Below are positions 40,614 to 51,405 of a stretch of DNA of 64,000 nt, in pieces. Origin of the DNA: Choristoneura fumiferana (lineage: Eukaryota; Arthropoda; Insecta; Lepidoptera; Tortricidae). Position numbers and translations under genes: made by a program. The stretch is from positions 2,743,506 to 2,807,505 of the forward strand of contig NC_133483.1 of assembly GCF_025370935.1 (NCBI RefSeq), given 5' to 3'. The notes under the pieces were generated by a model. That model saw nothing but the letters and a program-made list of their open reading frames with translations. It searched no databases and was not told where the DNA came from. Every line of letters begins with the position of its first letter. Position 1 is the stretch's first letter.

Positions 40614-40864
40614 AAATAAATCCGGATAACTCACGTCTTAAATCGAGTTTAGTTCGACATGTTTCGGGATAATTCATAGCCCTTCTTGGCGCGACTAAGC
40701 ATCGCGGTGGCGTGCAGTGCTCGTGTTGCAGCAACTACTGAGTCGCGTTGCTCCAAGAAGGGCTACGATTTATCCCGATGATGCGCGATGCATAGTCGCG
40801 CCAAGGAAAAGGGCTAAGAATTCGAGCTAAACTCGATTTAAGACGTGAGTTATCCGGATTTATT
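40614..40864. mobile_element. Hairpin MITE, AATAAATCCGGATAACTC arms
   Basis: AATAAATCCGGATAACTCAC on the left is inverted as GTGAGTTATCCGGATTTATT on the right. A second inner hairpin (TAGCCCTTCTTGGCGCGACT versus AAGAAGGGCTACG) follows. Same family as 38805-38978. Confidence 0.8.
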
Positions 40865-41612
40865 TAATTAAAATCGATGTCAATTTTACAGGTAAATAAA
40901 ATAATCTTGAACGAAGATGATTAACTGTTGTGGCAGCATATATACCGTGTTACATATATCATTAGATCGATATTAAAATTACCTACAAAACTGTTTAAAA
41001 AGTTGACCACTATTTTTGGCCGTTGTCCCGTAAATAATGAAAAATCCTTTTATTTATTTAAACAAACTAGTACAAATCGCCGTAACTGAAAAACCTACTT
41101 CCGATTAAGTTCTAAAAACGTAGACAGGTGACTTTTAGTTTTAGTTCAGAACTAAAAAGGGCGCATCTTGATATTTCTCGTGAAATTATAATTCACTGAT
41201 TAAAGTAGGAATAAGAGTAGAAAAAACCGTCAACAAAAGTCAAAAGAACAATTATATAACATTTTCATACATTATTTTTCTCGAGCCCTCTACGTCAAAA
41301 CTCAGATAAAGTGGCTTCCACATTCAATTTCTGCTCTTTATTATTGGTCTTTAAATAATCAAATGGATGTTTGATCTTGCATGTAACTTTTTCACAGCTA
41401 AACAATAACATTAAATTTTATGTGTGGTCGAGGGATGCATCGATGTAACAAACTTTTATAAGACATCGATTCTGACATCGACTTTAAAAATATTTGCAAT
41501 ATTAGTTTTGCGATCGATAGTTTTTAGATTTCTTCGTTTCGAGTTCGTTCAAAATAGTGTGAGTTGAAAAGTTTCTGATTGTGTAGCTGATAATTACCTA
41601 CTGTAGAACCTG
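40865..41612. other. No recognised feature
   Basis: AT-rich sequence with nothing supported. Confidence 0.4.
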
Positions 41613-41733
41613 CAGGGCTACTACGAAACTCGAAGTTTGTATCGTACCGTCCCTCTCGCTCTCGTATTAAAGAGTATAAGTGTCAGAGTGACCACATGAC
41701 ACGAACTTCGAGTTTCGAGTTTCGTAGTAGCCC
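41613..41733. mobile_element. Hairpin MITE, GGCTACTACGAAACTCGAAG arms
   Basis: GGCTACTACGAAACTCGAAG is inverted as CTTCGAGTTTCGAG...TTTCGTAGTAGCC. CAG occurs at both edges, in agreement with the copy at 19405-19531. The interior TCGTACCGTCCCTCTCGCTC is conserved in the family. Confidence 0.8.
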
Positions 41734-42925
41734 AGCTGAGATCTACTCACATAAAGATAATATCTGGATAATAACCTCGATGTTTCGACCGCAATACAAC
41801 GGCCGCATTAAATATACCTAATATAAAAAACTTGTGTGAAATTTAGAACAGTTTATTCAGCTCAATATCTAATAAAAAAAACTCTACTTATAACTTTTTA
41901 ATACATTTTTATGAATGTAAATACTATCGATAACTATATGACATCGATATTTTTGTTTCCAAGCAACCCTAGTGTGAGCATGACAAAGTTTTTTGATGCC
42001 GCATATCGGGCTTTTGCAAAAATTTATAAGTATTAAATATAAAACATGATGATAAAACTATGAGTATTACAAATTATGTCTTTCTTTTATCTTGGCAAAA
42101 TATTATATTTTTTAAACTATTTCCGCGATCTCGAATCACGTTTTCAATGTGCTCTAATTTTGAACTTTATGCTATTATTTAGCCAGAGAGAATTTAGACA
42201 TGGTAGTTTTTGAAATTGCTTTATCGAGTAAATACGAGTTGGTTTGTAAACATTATTTTAAAGTATGTGATTCATTTAAGTCATGGGCAATGACCCAGTG
42301 ATTAAAATAGGATGGCGACACACGATTGTATTTTGGCAAACGTGCCAATTGTTTTTTTACCTAAAATACTTTTTCACTTTTTTTTGCAAAAATACGCAAA
42401 TACTTATCAATCTGGTAATAATATTATGTATTTGCGGAACTAGCATATTTTGTCGTCGAATACGTCACTAATTAGTGACGTACCTACCAATGTTCGACGA
42501 CTCGTCCTGCTACGGTTTTATTAGTTATGAATGAAGCCTCGTCTTTGGAAATAATATTACTTATATCATTTATTAATCGTATTTTTTTCTGTACCAAATC
42601 AAAATTGAAATCTATTTAGAGTTTAAATAATCATCCTTCGCTTTTCGGGTAGCCAACGAACCACAGGTTGTAGGTATGTATCGCTTTGTATTTAACATAT
42701 CTTCACACAAACATACTGTCTATTTTTCGAGAGCTTGTATGTTTTCCAATACCAACGTACTGCCACTTTGATAATATAAATTACTTTGGAATATTTGAGG
42801 TGGCCGTCGCGAGGGACTTTATAAATGCTATTGTATACAATTGTATCACAAGTATTACCATATTTTAGGTAAGTCCAACTTTGAGAAAGAAATCAATTGG
42901 CGAGTCGGACTGCGATGGGAGGTAG
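41734..42925. other. About 1.2 kb without recognised features
   Basis: AT-rich sequence. Short frames at 42283-42471 and 42686-42868 have no recognisable signature. A small hairpin TACGTCACTAATTAGTGACGTA is at about 42462-42483. Confidence 0.4.
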
Positions 42926-43056
42926 GTACCAGCATTAATATCTGCCACAGCGGAGCGTGCAAAAATATCTGATTCGTCCTTCCGGCCCTAGAAATAGAGT
43001 CGATATCAGATATTTATGCACGCTTGTTGTGTCAGATGTTGGTGCTGATGGCTGTA
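42926..43056. mobile_element. MITE, ATCTGCCACAGCGGAGCGTGC family, copy 1
   Basis: ATCTGCCACAGCGGAGCGTG with CAAAAATATCTGA is approximately inverted as TCAGATATTTATGCACGC with TTGTTGTGTCAGAT. The outer GTACCAGCATTAAT pairs with TTGGTGCTGATGGC...GTAC. Confidence 0.7.
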
Positions 43057-43150
43057 CGAGTAGGATTCATGAAGCTATGAGACATCTTAAGCACTAGTTG
43101 GATTTTTTTATGTCTTCTTAACATTTGTTGGTCTGAGCACATCAAAATCG

Positions 43151-43204
43151 TCATCATCATCATATCAGCCATAGGACGTCCACTGTTGGACATAGGCCTC
43201 CCCC
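43151..43204 (-). mobile_element. RTE LINE 3' terminus
   Basis: TCATCATCATCATATCAGCC, then ATAGGACGTCCACTGTTGGA and CATAGGCCTC form the inverted 3' end of an RTE element, as at 17879-18075. Confidence 0.7.
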
Positions 43205-43222
43205 GTCACACATCACACATTT

Positions 43223-43527
43223 TGCAGGTGGTAGGACCGTGTACAAGGTCCGCCCGGATTGCTACGCTCGCTAATCCTGCCGTGAAGCAGCAGTGCTTGC
43301 ACTGTTGTGTTTCGGCGTGGAGAGAAAGACAGCCGGTGAAATTACTGGCACTTGAGGTACCCCATCTTAGGCCTCTAGGTTGGCAACGCATCTGCAATGC
43401 ACAGCCCACCGCCCATAAAAATATCTGCAACACCAGGGGTATTGCAGATGTTTATGGGCGGTGGGCTGTGTGGAACTCTAACCATCAGGAGACCCACTTG
43501 CTCCTTTGCCATCCAGTCGAATAAAAA
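43223..43527 (-). mobile_element. CTGGATGGC SINE-like repeat with internal inverted piece
   Basis: The minus-strand copy is followed on the right by TTTTTTATTCGACTGGATGG in inverse. In the middle, CAGCCCACCGCCCATAAAAA and TTATGGGCGGTGGGCTG form a small perfect-looking hairpin that is absent from the other copies. Confidence 0.75.
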
Positions 43528-44182
43528 ACAGGCCAAGAGCGTGTCGGACACGCCCGAAATAGGGTTCCGTAGACATTACGAAAAAAATAAGTATTTTTCT
43601 AAGGATTTCGTATTTTCTACGGAATAATAATAATAATAATAAAATATAATAATAGAATATACCAAGTTTAAGTATATTTTTATACCTTAGGCTGCTATTT
43701 ACTCTTAAACTACTAATAATTCTCAAGAAAACTTTACCGTAATAGTACCTTGTAAGTTTGATATATTTACTACCATCTTGAATTTTTTCAAATTTTTCCT
43801 CCTACTGGTTTAGATTTTAGAGGGGCGGGGACTGGAAATTTGCACTTTAAAGTTGAATATTTTGCAAGCAAACCACTGAATCGACAAAACCTCCTAATGT
43901 TTTAAAAGAAGTATCCAACGATACCACACACTACAAGGTTGGATGAGAAAATAAAAATCACCTCCCTTTTACAACAATGGGAGGTACTCTAAAAAAAATT
44001 TTTTTTGAATTTTTATTGTACCATTTTGTCGGCATATCTTACAGATGTATTCGTGCAAAATTACAGCTTTCTAGCATTGATAGTCCCTGAGCAAGGCCGC
44101 GGATGGACAGACGACAGACAGACAGACATGGCAAAACTGTAAGGATTCCGTTTTTGCCATTTTGGCTACGGAACCTTAAAAA
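43528..44182 (-). repeat. GTTCCGTAGCC repeat, full length
   Basis: The copy begins AGGCCAAGAGCGTGTCGGAC and AGGGTTCCGTAGACATTACG. A TAA microsatellite expansion is at about 43625-43650. It ends GACAGACATGGCAAAACTGT, then CCGTTTTTGCCATTTTGGCT and ACGGAACC. Confidence 0.85.
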
Positions 44183-44576
44183 ATGCTAAACGAGTCTGAA
44201 CGATCACAACGCAGCTTCTGCGCCTGTTCCGATTTAAAAACGATTTCGGCCGAACGAAAATACACCCAGACGGATAATACACCCGGACAGATTTACGCTT
44301 GTAAACAGTACCGTATTCATGCAGTCTTGTAACCTAGATCTAAGTCTTTTTTACGGACGACTGATTTACTCTGCTGTTACAAGACGGGGCAATTGTTTCG
44401 TGTTTTAAACTAATTTAAGATTCTTTATTTTGGATATAACTGAATCGTTGCTGAATGATTTCGTGGGCTGTTTGGTGAAAGTGTGGTAACAAAAATTGTT
44501 CTGCGTCATGAGTATTTATAAAAGAATATAAAAAATATTTTTATGTATTTCTAAAAAAAGTTACATTTCATTTCAG
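44183..44576. other. No recognised feature
   Basis: Nothing supported. Confidence 0.4.
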
Positions 44577-44695
44577 AATATCTGCCACAGCGGAGCATGC
44601 AAAAATATCTGACACGTCCTTCCGGCCCTAGAAATAGAGTCGTATGCGATATTTATGCACGCTTGTTGTGTCAGATATTGGTGCTGGTGACTGTA
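44577..44695. mobile_element. MITE, ATCTGCCACAGCGGAGC family, copy 2
   Basis: It closely matches 42941-43056, including TCCTTCCGGCCCTAGAAATA. The left outer terminus is missing. Confidence 0.7.
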
Positions 44696-45040
44696 CTTAT
44701 ACGTGTCACTTACATATTAATCGTCGAGATAATCGTGACATATTTGAACCAATACATGGTTACCTTGGTTGCTTGCTTTAAATCATATTTGACTGTCTGT
44801 CGGGTTAAAACAATTGGCCAGTTTTTTAAACACATTTTGTACGAAATCGTTTTACTTTTTGGAACTGGTAAAAATATGACGACAATCTTTATCGTTGAAC
44901 TATAAACATTTATTTTTCTCACCCGCTTGTTACGGCAGCTCTAATCTATGCAACAAATGTGTGTTCATACAGCGCGTCAGGAGTGGAGGCCAATGACGTC
45001 ACTCCTTAGTAACAAATGAACTTTAACCGGTTTAAAAACA
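44696..45040. other. No recognised gene
   Basis: The 102-codon frame at 44597-44905 starts inside the MITE and has no known domain. Confidence 0.4.
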
Positions 45041-45297
45041 ACCCGACGCAAAAAGAGGGGTGTTATACGTTTGACCGCTATGTGTATCTGTGTTTGTTTC
45101 TATCTGTGTGTCTGTATGTGGCACTGTAGCTCTCAAACGGGTGGACCAATTTGAATGCGGTTTTTTAATTTGAAATCAGGTTTTCTAGCGATGATTCTTA
45201 GACATGTTTCATCAAAATTAGTTTAGACGTTTTTGAGACATTGAACTTTAAAGTGACAAAACCGGAGGTATTTCAACATTTTGTGGGTTAGGTTACT
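45041..45297 (+). repeat. CCCGACGCAAAAAGAGGGG repeat, near complete
   Basis: ACCCGACGCAAAAAGAGGGG, TTATACGTTTGACCGCTATG, TCTCAAACGGGTGGACCAAT and CATTGAACTTTAAAGTGACA run to TTTGTGGGTTAGGTTA. This is the best-preserved copy in the window. Confidence 0.8.
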
Positions 45298-45382
45298 TTA
45301 CTTGCAGACCTCAACTAAGTCGATTATCTACTTAACAAGTCACAAAAATTTCCATACGAAAAATCTTCATGCGACACGCCTT

Positions 45383-45648
45383 TTTTTTTTATTCGACTGG
45401 ATGGCAAATAAGCAAGTAGGTCTCCTGATGATAAGAGATCACCACCACCCATAAACATCTGCAATACCCCTGGTTGCCAACCTAGAGGCCTAAGATGGGA
45501 TACCTCAAGTGCCAGTAATTTCACTGGCTGTCTTACTCTCCACGCCGAAACACAACAGTGCAAGCGCTGCTGCTTCACGGCGGGATTAGCGAGCAAGATG
45601 GTGGTAGCAATCCGGGCGGACCTTGCACAAGGTCCTCCCACCTGCAAA
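45383..45648 (+). mobile_element. CTGGATGGC SINE-like repeat
   Basis: A nearly full copy with a short deletion after AATACCCCTGG. The minus-strand 131-codon frame over it is repeat-derived. Confidence 0.8.
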
Positions 45649-45689
45649 CCTTTCATTGAATAAAGAAGTTTCATAGAAGCCTTGCAAAA

Positions 45690-45725
45690 GCTCACATGTT
45701 TTACAGCATGGTAAAACATGTGAGT
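45690..45725. other. Short perfect hairpin
   Basis: CTCACATGTTTTA, a short loop CAGCATGG, then TAAAACATGTGAG give a 13-bp stem. It could be a small transposon end or a coincidence. Confidence 0.5.
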
Positions 45726-45955
45726 TTACTGCGGGGCTGTCACAATAATAATTGACTAGTTAATTCCGTTTACTGTCGACCGAAACACCTCATTCGCCGA
45801 TCGTTCAGACCGTAGCCTTTCACCGACTACCCGCTGTTACTCTATAAAACCATACAGTTAGGGTTTGGACCAAGGTTCTAAGCGAAAGCGATCAGAAGCT
45901 CTATGACTCAGTTTCTCGTTTTCGTTTAGATTGCAAGTTAGTCACCTGCATTCAC
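45726..45955. other. No recognised feature
   Basis: Nothing supported. Confidence 0.4.
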
Positions 45956-46063
45956 TTTTTATTCGACTGGATGGAAAACGTGCAAGTGGGTCTCCTGATG
46001 GTATGAGATCACCACAGCCCATAGACACCTGCAACACCAGGGGTATTGCAGATGCAGATGCGC
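45956..46063 (+). mobile_element. CTGGATGGC SINE-like repeat, 5' fragment
   Basis: TTATTCGACTGGATGGAAAA through GGTATTGCAGATGCAGATGC; the rest is lost. Confidence 0.7.
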
Positions 46064-46090
46064 ACTTAAAGTAAAGTAAAAATCTTTATT

Positions 46091-46212
46091 TGTACTTCTG
46101 CCACAGTGGAGCGTATAAAAATATCTCAAGCCTACCGGCCATAGAAATAGAGTATCAGATTTTTATGCACGCTTTGTTGTGCTTGTATTAGATGCTGGTG
46201 CTGGTCGTGCTG
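46091..46212. mobile_element. MITE, ATCTGCCACAGCGGAGC family, copy 3 (diverged)
   Basis: CTGCCACAGTGGAGCGTATA, GGCCATAGAAATAGAGTATC and TTTTATGCACGCTTTGTTGT are recognisable. It follows the third CTGGATGGC repeat by less than 40 bp. Confidence 0.65.
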
Positions 46213-46371
46213 GCGGATGCAGGGTGCGGGTGCCTGTAATTGTCGACCCGGAATGAACGACAAAAACGTACGACACAGTAATTCAAACTCTCGTGTAACT
46301 AAGGGCTTCAGTTATCTTCACTGGGGTCCATATCGGCTCGCATACTTATTGGAAGTCCGAATGTAATATTT

Positions 46372-46600
46372 GTCAGAACGATCGTTTGTCATAACTCTTT
46401 TTTCTCTGAATCCAATAATTGTTCCGAATTGTTATAAAACAAAACTAACCTATAGTTTGCCATAGGATGACCATTTAAAAAAATCAGAAGACTGTAAGGT
46501 TTCAGTGGGAAAAAAATATGACAAACGATGATTCGGACTAAAATTACGGTATAACTAGCGAAGAGTATGCGAACTTTGACGCTCCCGTCTCATCTACTGA
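46372..46600 (+). repeat. GATTCGGACTAGCGAAGAG repeat, longer copy
   Basis: The copy runs from ATCGTTTGTCATAACTCTTT through AACAAAACTAACCTATAG and TGGGAAAAAAATATGACAAA to TAGCGAAGAGTATGCGAAC. An inverted relative is at 48545-48700 and a fragment at 2718-2822. Confidence 0.6.
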
Positions 46601-46825
46601 CAGATGTCTCAACTATCAGATACTATAAATATCTCAAAGGTCAATTGCTATCCGATTTTGTATAAAAACATCCAGCATAATCATGGTGATAATGTAAAGA
46701 TAGCTTGTATTGTTTGAGTACTGATCCCTAGTATTTATTTTAATATTACCGTATTATAAGAAACCTTCAAAAAACCTGTCACAATTACTTTACTTCGTAT
46801 AGGTAGTGCCACCAGAGTTGAGGTC

Positions 46826-46949
46826 ACAATTACAGCTTTCTAGCATTGATAGTCCCTGAGCTAAGCCGTGGACGGACAGATAGACAGACAGACATGGCGA
46901 AACTATAAGGGTTCCGTTTTTGCCATTTTGGCTACGAAAGCCTAAAAAA
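46826..46949 (-). repeat. GTTCCGTAGCC repeat, terminal fragment
   Basis: AATTACAGCTTTCTAGCATT, GACAGACATGGCGAAACTAT and GTTCCGTTTTTGCCATTTTG with GGCTACGAAAGCC are present. The body is absent. Confidence 0.75.
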
Positions 46950-47029
46950 GGATGAAAAAGTACCTGTGCTAGATTTGCTAATGCAAATAGCTAACATCAA
47001 ACAACAGTTCTCTGCATTATCTGACACAA

Positions 47030-47264
47030 ATATCACGGGATCACGGGATAATTCACACCAATTGACCTAGTCCCAAAGTAAGCTTAGCAAAGCTTGTGTT
47101 ATGGGTGCTAAGCAACGGATAAATTTAATTATATAGATAGATACATACTTAAATACATATTAAATACCCAAGACCCGAGAACAAACATTCGTATCACGGG
47201 AATCGAACCCGGGACCTCAAGCTTCGTAGTCAGGTTCTCTAACCACTAGGCCATCTGGTCGTCT
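47030..47264 (-). mobile_element. tRNA-derived SINE, family 2, full length
   Basis: The minus strand reads GACCAGATGGCCTAGTGGTT (A box), AGAGAACCTGACTACGAAGC, GGTCCCGGGTTCGATTCCC (B box) and GAATGTTTGTTCTCGGG. It continues to GACTAGGTCAATTGGTGTGA and a short terminal repeat. This is the reference copy for the family here. Confidence 0.85.
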
Positions 47265-47811
47265 AAACAACAAAACAAATTAATCAGCCTAGTAGGTACA
47301 ATATTTAAGCAGCGATAAAAATATAACACCCTTGTGATTAATAAAACTACCTAAATTACTTAACAAATGGGTTAATAATACATCACCCAAGGGACCGTAA
47401 TTAGTATAGCATCAAATCTACGTTTTGTCGCGTTACCCGCCGTCAGTTTTTCACTTGCACCCCTTTTCCCCATTTTATTGCACGTGGGGTGAACTTCCCA
47501 AATTTTATATCCAATTCTCGGGTTATTGAAGGTCGAATCAAATCCCAACGACATCTGACGGCTCGACTCGAAATGTTACTCGGAATCAAGAGTTTTCTGA
47601 ATAAATGATCAGAGGAAAAACGTATAATTTAATTCAATTTATCTAACTAAACAAAGGGTTTGTAATTATGTACGTATGAATTTAGGGTGATTTAAAATAA
47701 GTACAAAAATTATACAACATTTAAAACAAATGTCCACTATTTAATGGTTCGAAGTTATTTTTTTTTCTCCATCTAATGTATTTTTATGTGTATCGAATAT
47801 GTGTAAATAAA

Positions 47812-47814
<3 letters not shown>
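47265..47814. other. No recognised gene
   Basis: A minus-strand frame at 47372-47554 has no known domain. The surrounding sequence shows no repeat that I recognise. Confidence 0.4.

Positions 47815-47851
<37 letters not shown>
47815..47851. repeat. (CT)n microsatellite
   Basis: About 18 uninterrupted CT units. The 104-codon frame starting at 47811 reads through it and is an artefact. Confidence 0.9.
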
Positions 47852-47852
<1 letters not shown>

Positions 47853-48544
47853 TCCTTTGTATACTTTCAAGAAGAGTTAAGTTATAAATACACGAAAGAT
47901 AAAGTATATTATATTTATAGGTTTCATTTCAGGTTTTGGTGTTGTTTAGCATCAAAAAGAAATCACAAACATTTAGAAGGTCTCAACGATTGTTTTGTTC
48001 ACCATTTTGTTGTAAACAGAAATAAATTCATTATTATTTTTATTGTTGCAACTGGCGAGTTGCTGCCCCAAAGCACTTTTTATACTAAAGCCCACATACG
48101 AGAATGTGGTTCATCTGATAAGTAATTGCTACACCTACAGCGTCATTAGTACCGCTCATGTGCGTTACCAGCCTTGCAAGAAACGGTACTTACTTGTCTT
48201 TTTAAGATACCCATGTCGTTTAATTATGAAGTTAAATTTCAGTAATATTTAATTTCGTCACCTTCATCTATTAAAATGTCACAATGAGTTATTGGTCACA
48301 ATAAAATCTAAAATTAAATATAAACGACCTCAACCCTAATAAATTAAAATTAGTCATCATTCAGGTAGCATTATACCGTTTTATTGCAATAAAGCACGCT
48401 ATATTCATAATAATGGTGGTATATATCTTGTGATGGCACATTATAATTTGTTAAAGTGGAGTAAATCCATTACCTGTCGCAGCGAACATTAAAAAAACAG
48501 TACGAACATTGTATTCTGTATGAAAAAATATATCCTTTGGGATA
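47852..48544. other. No recognised gene
   Basis: AT-rich sequence. Overlapping frames (47811-48125, 48043-48252) lack any recognisable domain. Confidence 0.4.
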
Positions 48545-48700
48545 CATAATGTTTGTCATAATTTTCGTTAGTCATATTTTTTTTCCGCTGAAACCATAAT
48601 TTTTTTGAGAAAGGTTGAAATGACTGTCCGGCAGAACTCTATAGCTTAGGTTTGGTTTGTTTTATAGTAATTCTTAATGGGTTCAGAGAAAAAAAGAGAA
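48545..48700 (-). repeat. Inverted relative of the 46372-46600 repeat
   Basis: On the minus strand, TCTCTGAACCCATTAAGAAT, ACTATAAAACAAACC and AAAAAAAATATGACTAACG follow the order of the plus-strand copy at 46372. Confidence 0.55.
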
Positions 48701-48756
48701 GGACTAGAAAGAATTATAATTTATCAGCAAGGACTGCCAAGGATTTAGCAGAGTTT

Positions 48757-48835
48757 AGAAAGAAAGAAAGAAGACATTTATTCACTAACACAGAAGACAC
48801 ACATATACAGCAACATTAACACAAATAAATTAAAA
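48757..48835 (-). mobile_element. Possible LINE 3' tail
   Basis: On the minus strand the sequence runs TGTGTTAGTGAATAAATGTC into TTCTTTCTTTCTTTC, resembling a polyadenylation signal with a simple-repeat tail. Confidence 0.35.
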
Positions 48836-49056
48836 AATAAAATACAGAAAACTAATATACTATACTATATCTTATCTGTAATAATAAAGAGTTTTTCTAT
48901 GACATTCAACAACATAAATCTTACGATCAAAAAAAGCTATGTCTCTTGCTGCGTCTATTACCTGTTATGTGGTAGGTATTGTTACTTAATCCTTGGCTTA
49001 CCTGTAACAACAATATGACATTATTTTTAAAATAAAACCAAAAAAATAAAATAAAA

Positions 49057-49258
49057 TATCCTGGGACACTTGACACAAATTGACCTAGTCCCAAATTAAG
49101 CAAAGCTTTTACTATGGGTACTAGGCAACGGATAAACATACTTATACGAGTGTAAAATATATACTAAAATACATATAAAGTATCCAAGACCCGCGAACAA
49201 ACATTCGTAATATTCATACAAATATCTGCCCCGGCCGGAGATCGAACCCTTGTTACCT
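49057..49258 (-). mobile_element. tRNA-derived SINE, family 2, head truncated
   Basis: The (TAAAA)-like 3' end, CTGGGACACTTGACACAAAT and the body are present. The minus-strand B box (GGGTTCGATCTCC) is followed by loss of the A box at 49250. Confidence 0.8.
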
Positions 49259-50330
49259 CGTTTTTATGATTTATAATATTTTTTCTTACATACATTTAAC
49301 TTTTCAAATATTTCACATAAAAAAATAGCATTCACGTAGTAAAAAAAGAAGACAAGCTTCACAAACTTCGCAAACCGGATGGATATCACGTTGGTTTTAA
49401 TTTAAGTACATTACAGATATCACGTATTTTTAATGCTGTTCGAAAAATTGACATGTATTGTTGAAAGTTTAGCCGTTTTTATTTTAGGTCTTTTTTCAGC
49501 ATATGTGCTGATTATAATCTGTGCTCTATGACGAGCATCCTGCATCAAACGTCGTTGCGTAAGGTAATCCATTTACGTGACATTTTATTCGAAAGCTCCC
49601 CATAAATTCTACCCTGACTGCTATTTGAATAAACGATTCTTTCTTCGGAAGTGGAAATAAATATTAACTGCCTTCCCCTTTGAGGCCACGACTCTTACAC
49701 TCGTGTTAGTCGGTTGTCTCTTTCCTCCTTTAAGCAGTTCGATTGGTAGAAAAAGGACGAATAATTTGAACTAAAATAGATTTCCGCTAAGTGAATAAAA
49801 TGATAAAAGAATAGTGTGTTCATTAAATTTTCTTGTCAGGTATCAAATCACGTATAGTATTTGAGTTTGATGCTAAGGTAGGCACACAAAGTTTAATGCT
49901 GCTCTCAAAAAAGTCAATTAATATTTTCGTTAACAACGTTCTAAACGTTTCGTAAACAAGTTAAAAGTTATTTACAGTACTATAAAATGAACTAAAAGTA
50001 TACGACAACAAATTTTGTGTCATACATAATGAACCTAATATTCTTAGTGAAATACTCGTTGTAGTAGAAGTAGATGAAAACCTTCTTGGAAATAAATACA
50101 GGCTTTGATTAAGTAGGGCTATTTTAAGATGGCCTATTACGTACTTGTGTAGCCTGTTTTGTATCTGGACAAATTAATTTATCTCCATTTTCAGTAAACA
50201 TATTTTTGTGGTTGTTGTTGTAAAGCTTCAACATAATAAAACGTGCTGCGAAAAAAGCAATGCGTAGGAGCTATTTATTTATATGGCTTCTTAAATATCA
50301 CTGGATATTAAAACGTAGAAAACATAACCC
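49259..50330. other. About 1.1 kb with no recognised feature
   Basis: AT-rich sequence with no long frames and no known repeat. Confidence 0.4.
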
Positions 50331-50452
50331 GAGGCCGTATTGCTTAACGATTCTGGCGCTCGCGATAGCAATCAAATGACTGATTTCGCAAACAAAAATC
50401 TGTCATTTGACTGTGATCGTGAGAGTCAGAAATATTAGACAATACGACCTCT
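50331..50452. mobile_element. MITE, GAGGCCGTATTGC family, copy 1
   Basis: The ends GAGGCCGTATTG and CAATACGACCTC are inverted, and the inner arms CAATCAAATGACTGATTT and AAATCTGTCATTTGACTG pair. The sister copy is at 51131-51245. Confidence 0.75.
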
Positions 50453-51130
50453 AGATGTAAAATAATCGACACGCATTGGAATCAAAGTATTTCATTACAT
50501 TTCTCAGTTAGTGTAGGAAGTATTAGGATACTGAATTCCTTTTGAAAGGAACTTTACAACTTTTTTAGCCTTGGTTTCTCTGCAACATCCACTGGTCTAT
50601 AACAATGTCACACCCACTCAATATAAGCTTGTATAAATAACTACCCCTAATTTTTTATCTTGTCTCCTTCGGTATCCTTTGCCTGGTAGCCAATCTATCA
50701 GAGTCGTAGCGCCTTATCAACTCGATTGTACCAGGCTGCCTAATTTTATAACGAGACGTCAGTTATGATAATTATGGCAAAGCTTGTGGCAGACAAACTG
50801 CGAGGTATTGCTTCCGAAGATTTACTTAACTCACGTTTCTCTTAGGTTTGTTTAACGAAAGTGTTCTAACTGTACAGCTGTTACAACAACACCCACCGTT
50901 AGGACTGCTTTAAGTTGTATTTATTTTAAATTCGCCAAATTTGAACCACCTATTGAAATTCATCATTGAAAGATTCATATCGGAAGAATTTGCAAGTTTT
51001 TAATGAAAGCAGGTGCCAACCAAAGGGATAGACAGAGTGATATACCTATGTGGTTACGAGCACGCGCATTTTACATTATAACCTCTGGGTCAAAGGATCA
51101 TCGTTTGTATCCCTCATACGATGCCCCAGT
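50453..51130. other. No recognised feature
   Basis: Nothing supported. Confidence 0.4.
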
Positions 51131-51245
51131 GGTCGTATTGCCTAACGTTTTGATGTTTGCGATCGCAATCAAATGACAGATTTTGTATACAGAAACTGTC
51201 ATTTGATTGCGATCGCGAGCGCCAGAAACGCTAGGCAATACGGCC
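51131..51245. mobile_element. MITE, GGTCGTATTGCC family, copy 2
   Basis: GGTCGTATTGCCTAACG and its inverse CTAGGCAATACGGCC flank the inner arms GCGATCGCAATCAAATGACA and TGTCATTTGATTGCGATCGC, which are perfectly paired over 20 bp. Confidence 0.8.
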
Positions 51246-51285
51246 TCTGGTCTCAGTCTCAACAGCTACCAGTGTACCAGTCTAA

Positions 51286-51405
51286 TCATCATCATCATCA
51301 TATCAGCCGTGGGACGTCCACTGTTGGACATAGGCCTCCCCCATAAACCTCCAGTTGCTTCAGTTGGAAGCAGCCTTCATCCTCCGTATAATCCGCATCA
51401 GCTGT
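51286..51405 (-). mobile_element. RTE LINE 3' end
   Basis: CATCATCATCATCATATCAG, GTGGGACGTCCACTGTTGGA and CATAGGCCTCCCCCATAAAC lead into the C-terminal coding tail (minus strand). The adjoining 66-codon plus-strand frame is antisense to it. Confidence 0.75.

Noticed and set aside
40351..40734. Overlapping 73- and 102-codon frames as a host exon
   Set aside because: No splice signals or recognisable domain, and the right end runs into a hairpin MITE.
45324..45719. 131-codon frame, the longest single frame with no N in the window
   Set aside because: Most of it is antisense to the CTGGATGGC repeat. Related peptides appear wherever that repeat occurs (38364, 43186), so it reflects repeat sequence, not a gene.
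47811..48125. 104-codon frame beginning MFLSLSLSLSL
   Set aside because: The apparent hydrophobic start is a translated (CT)n microsatellite.
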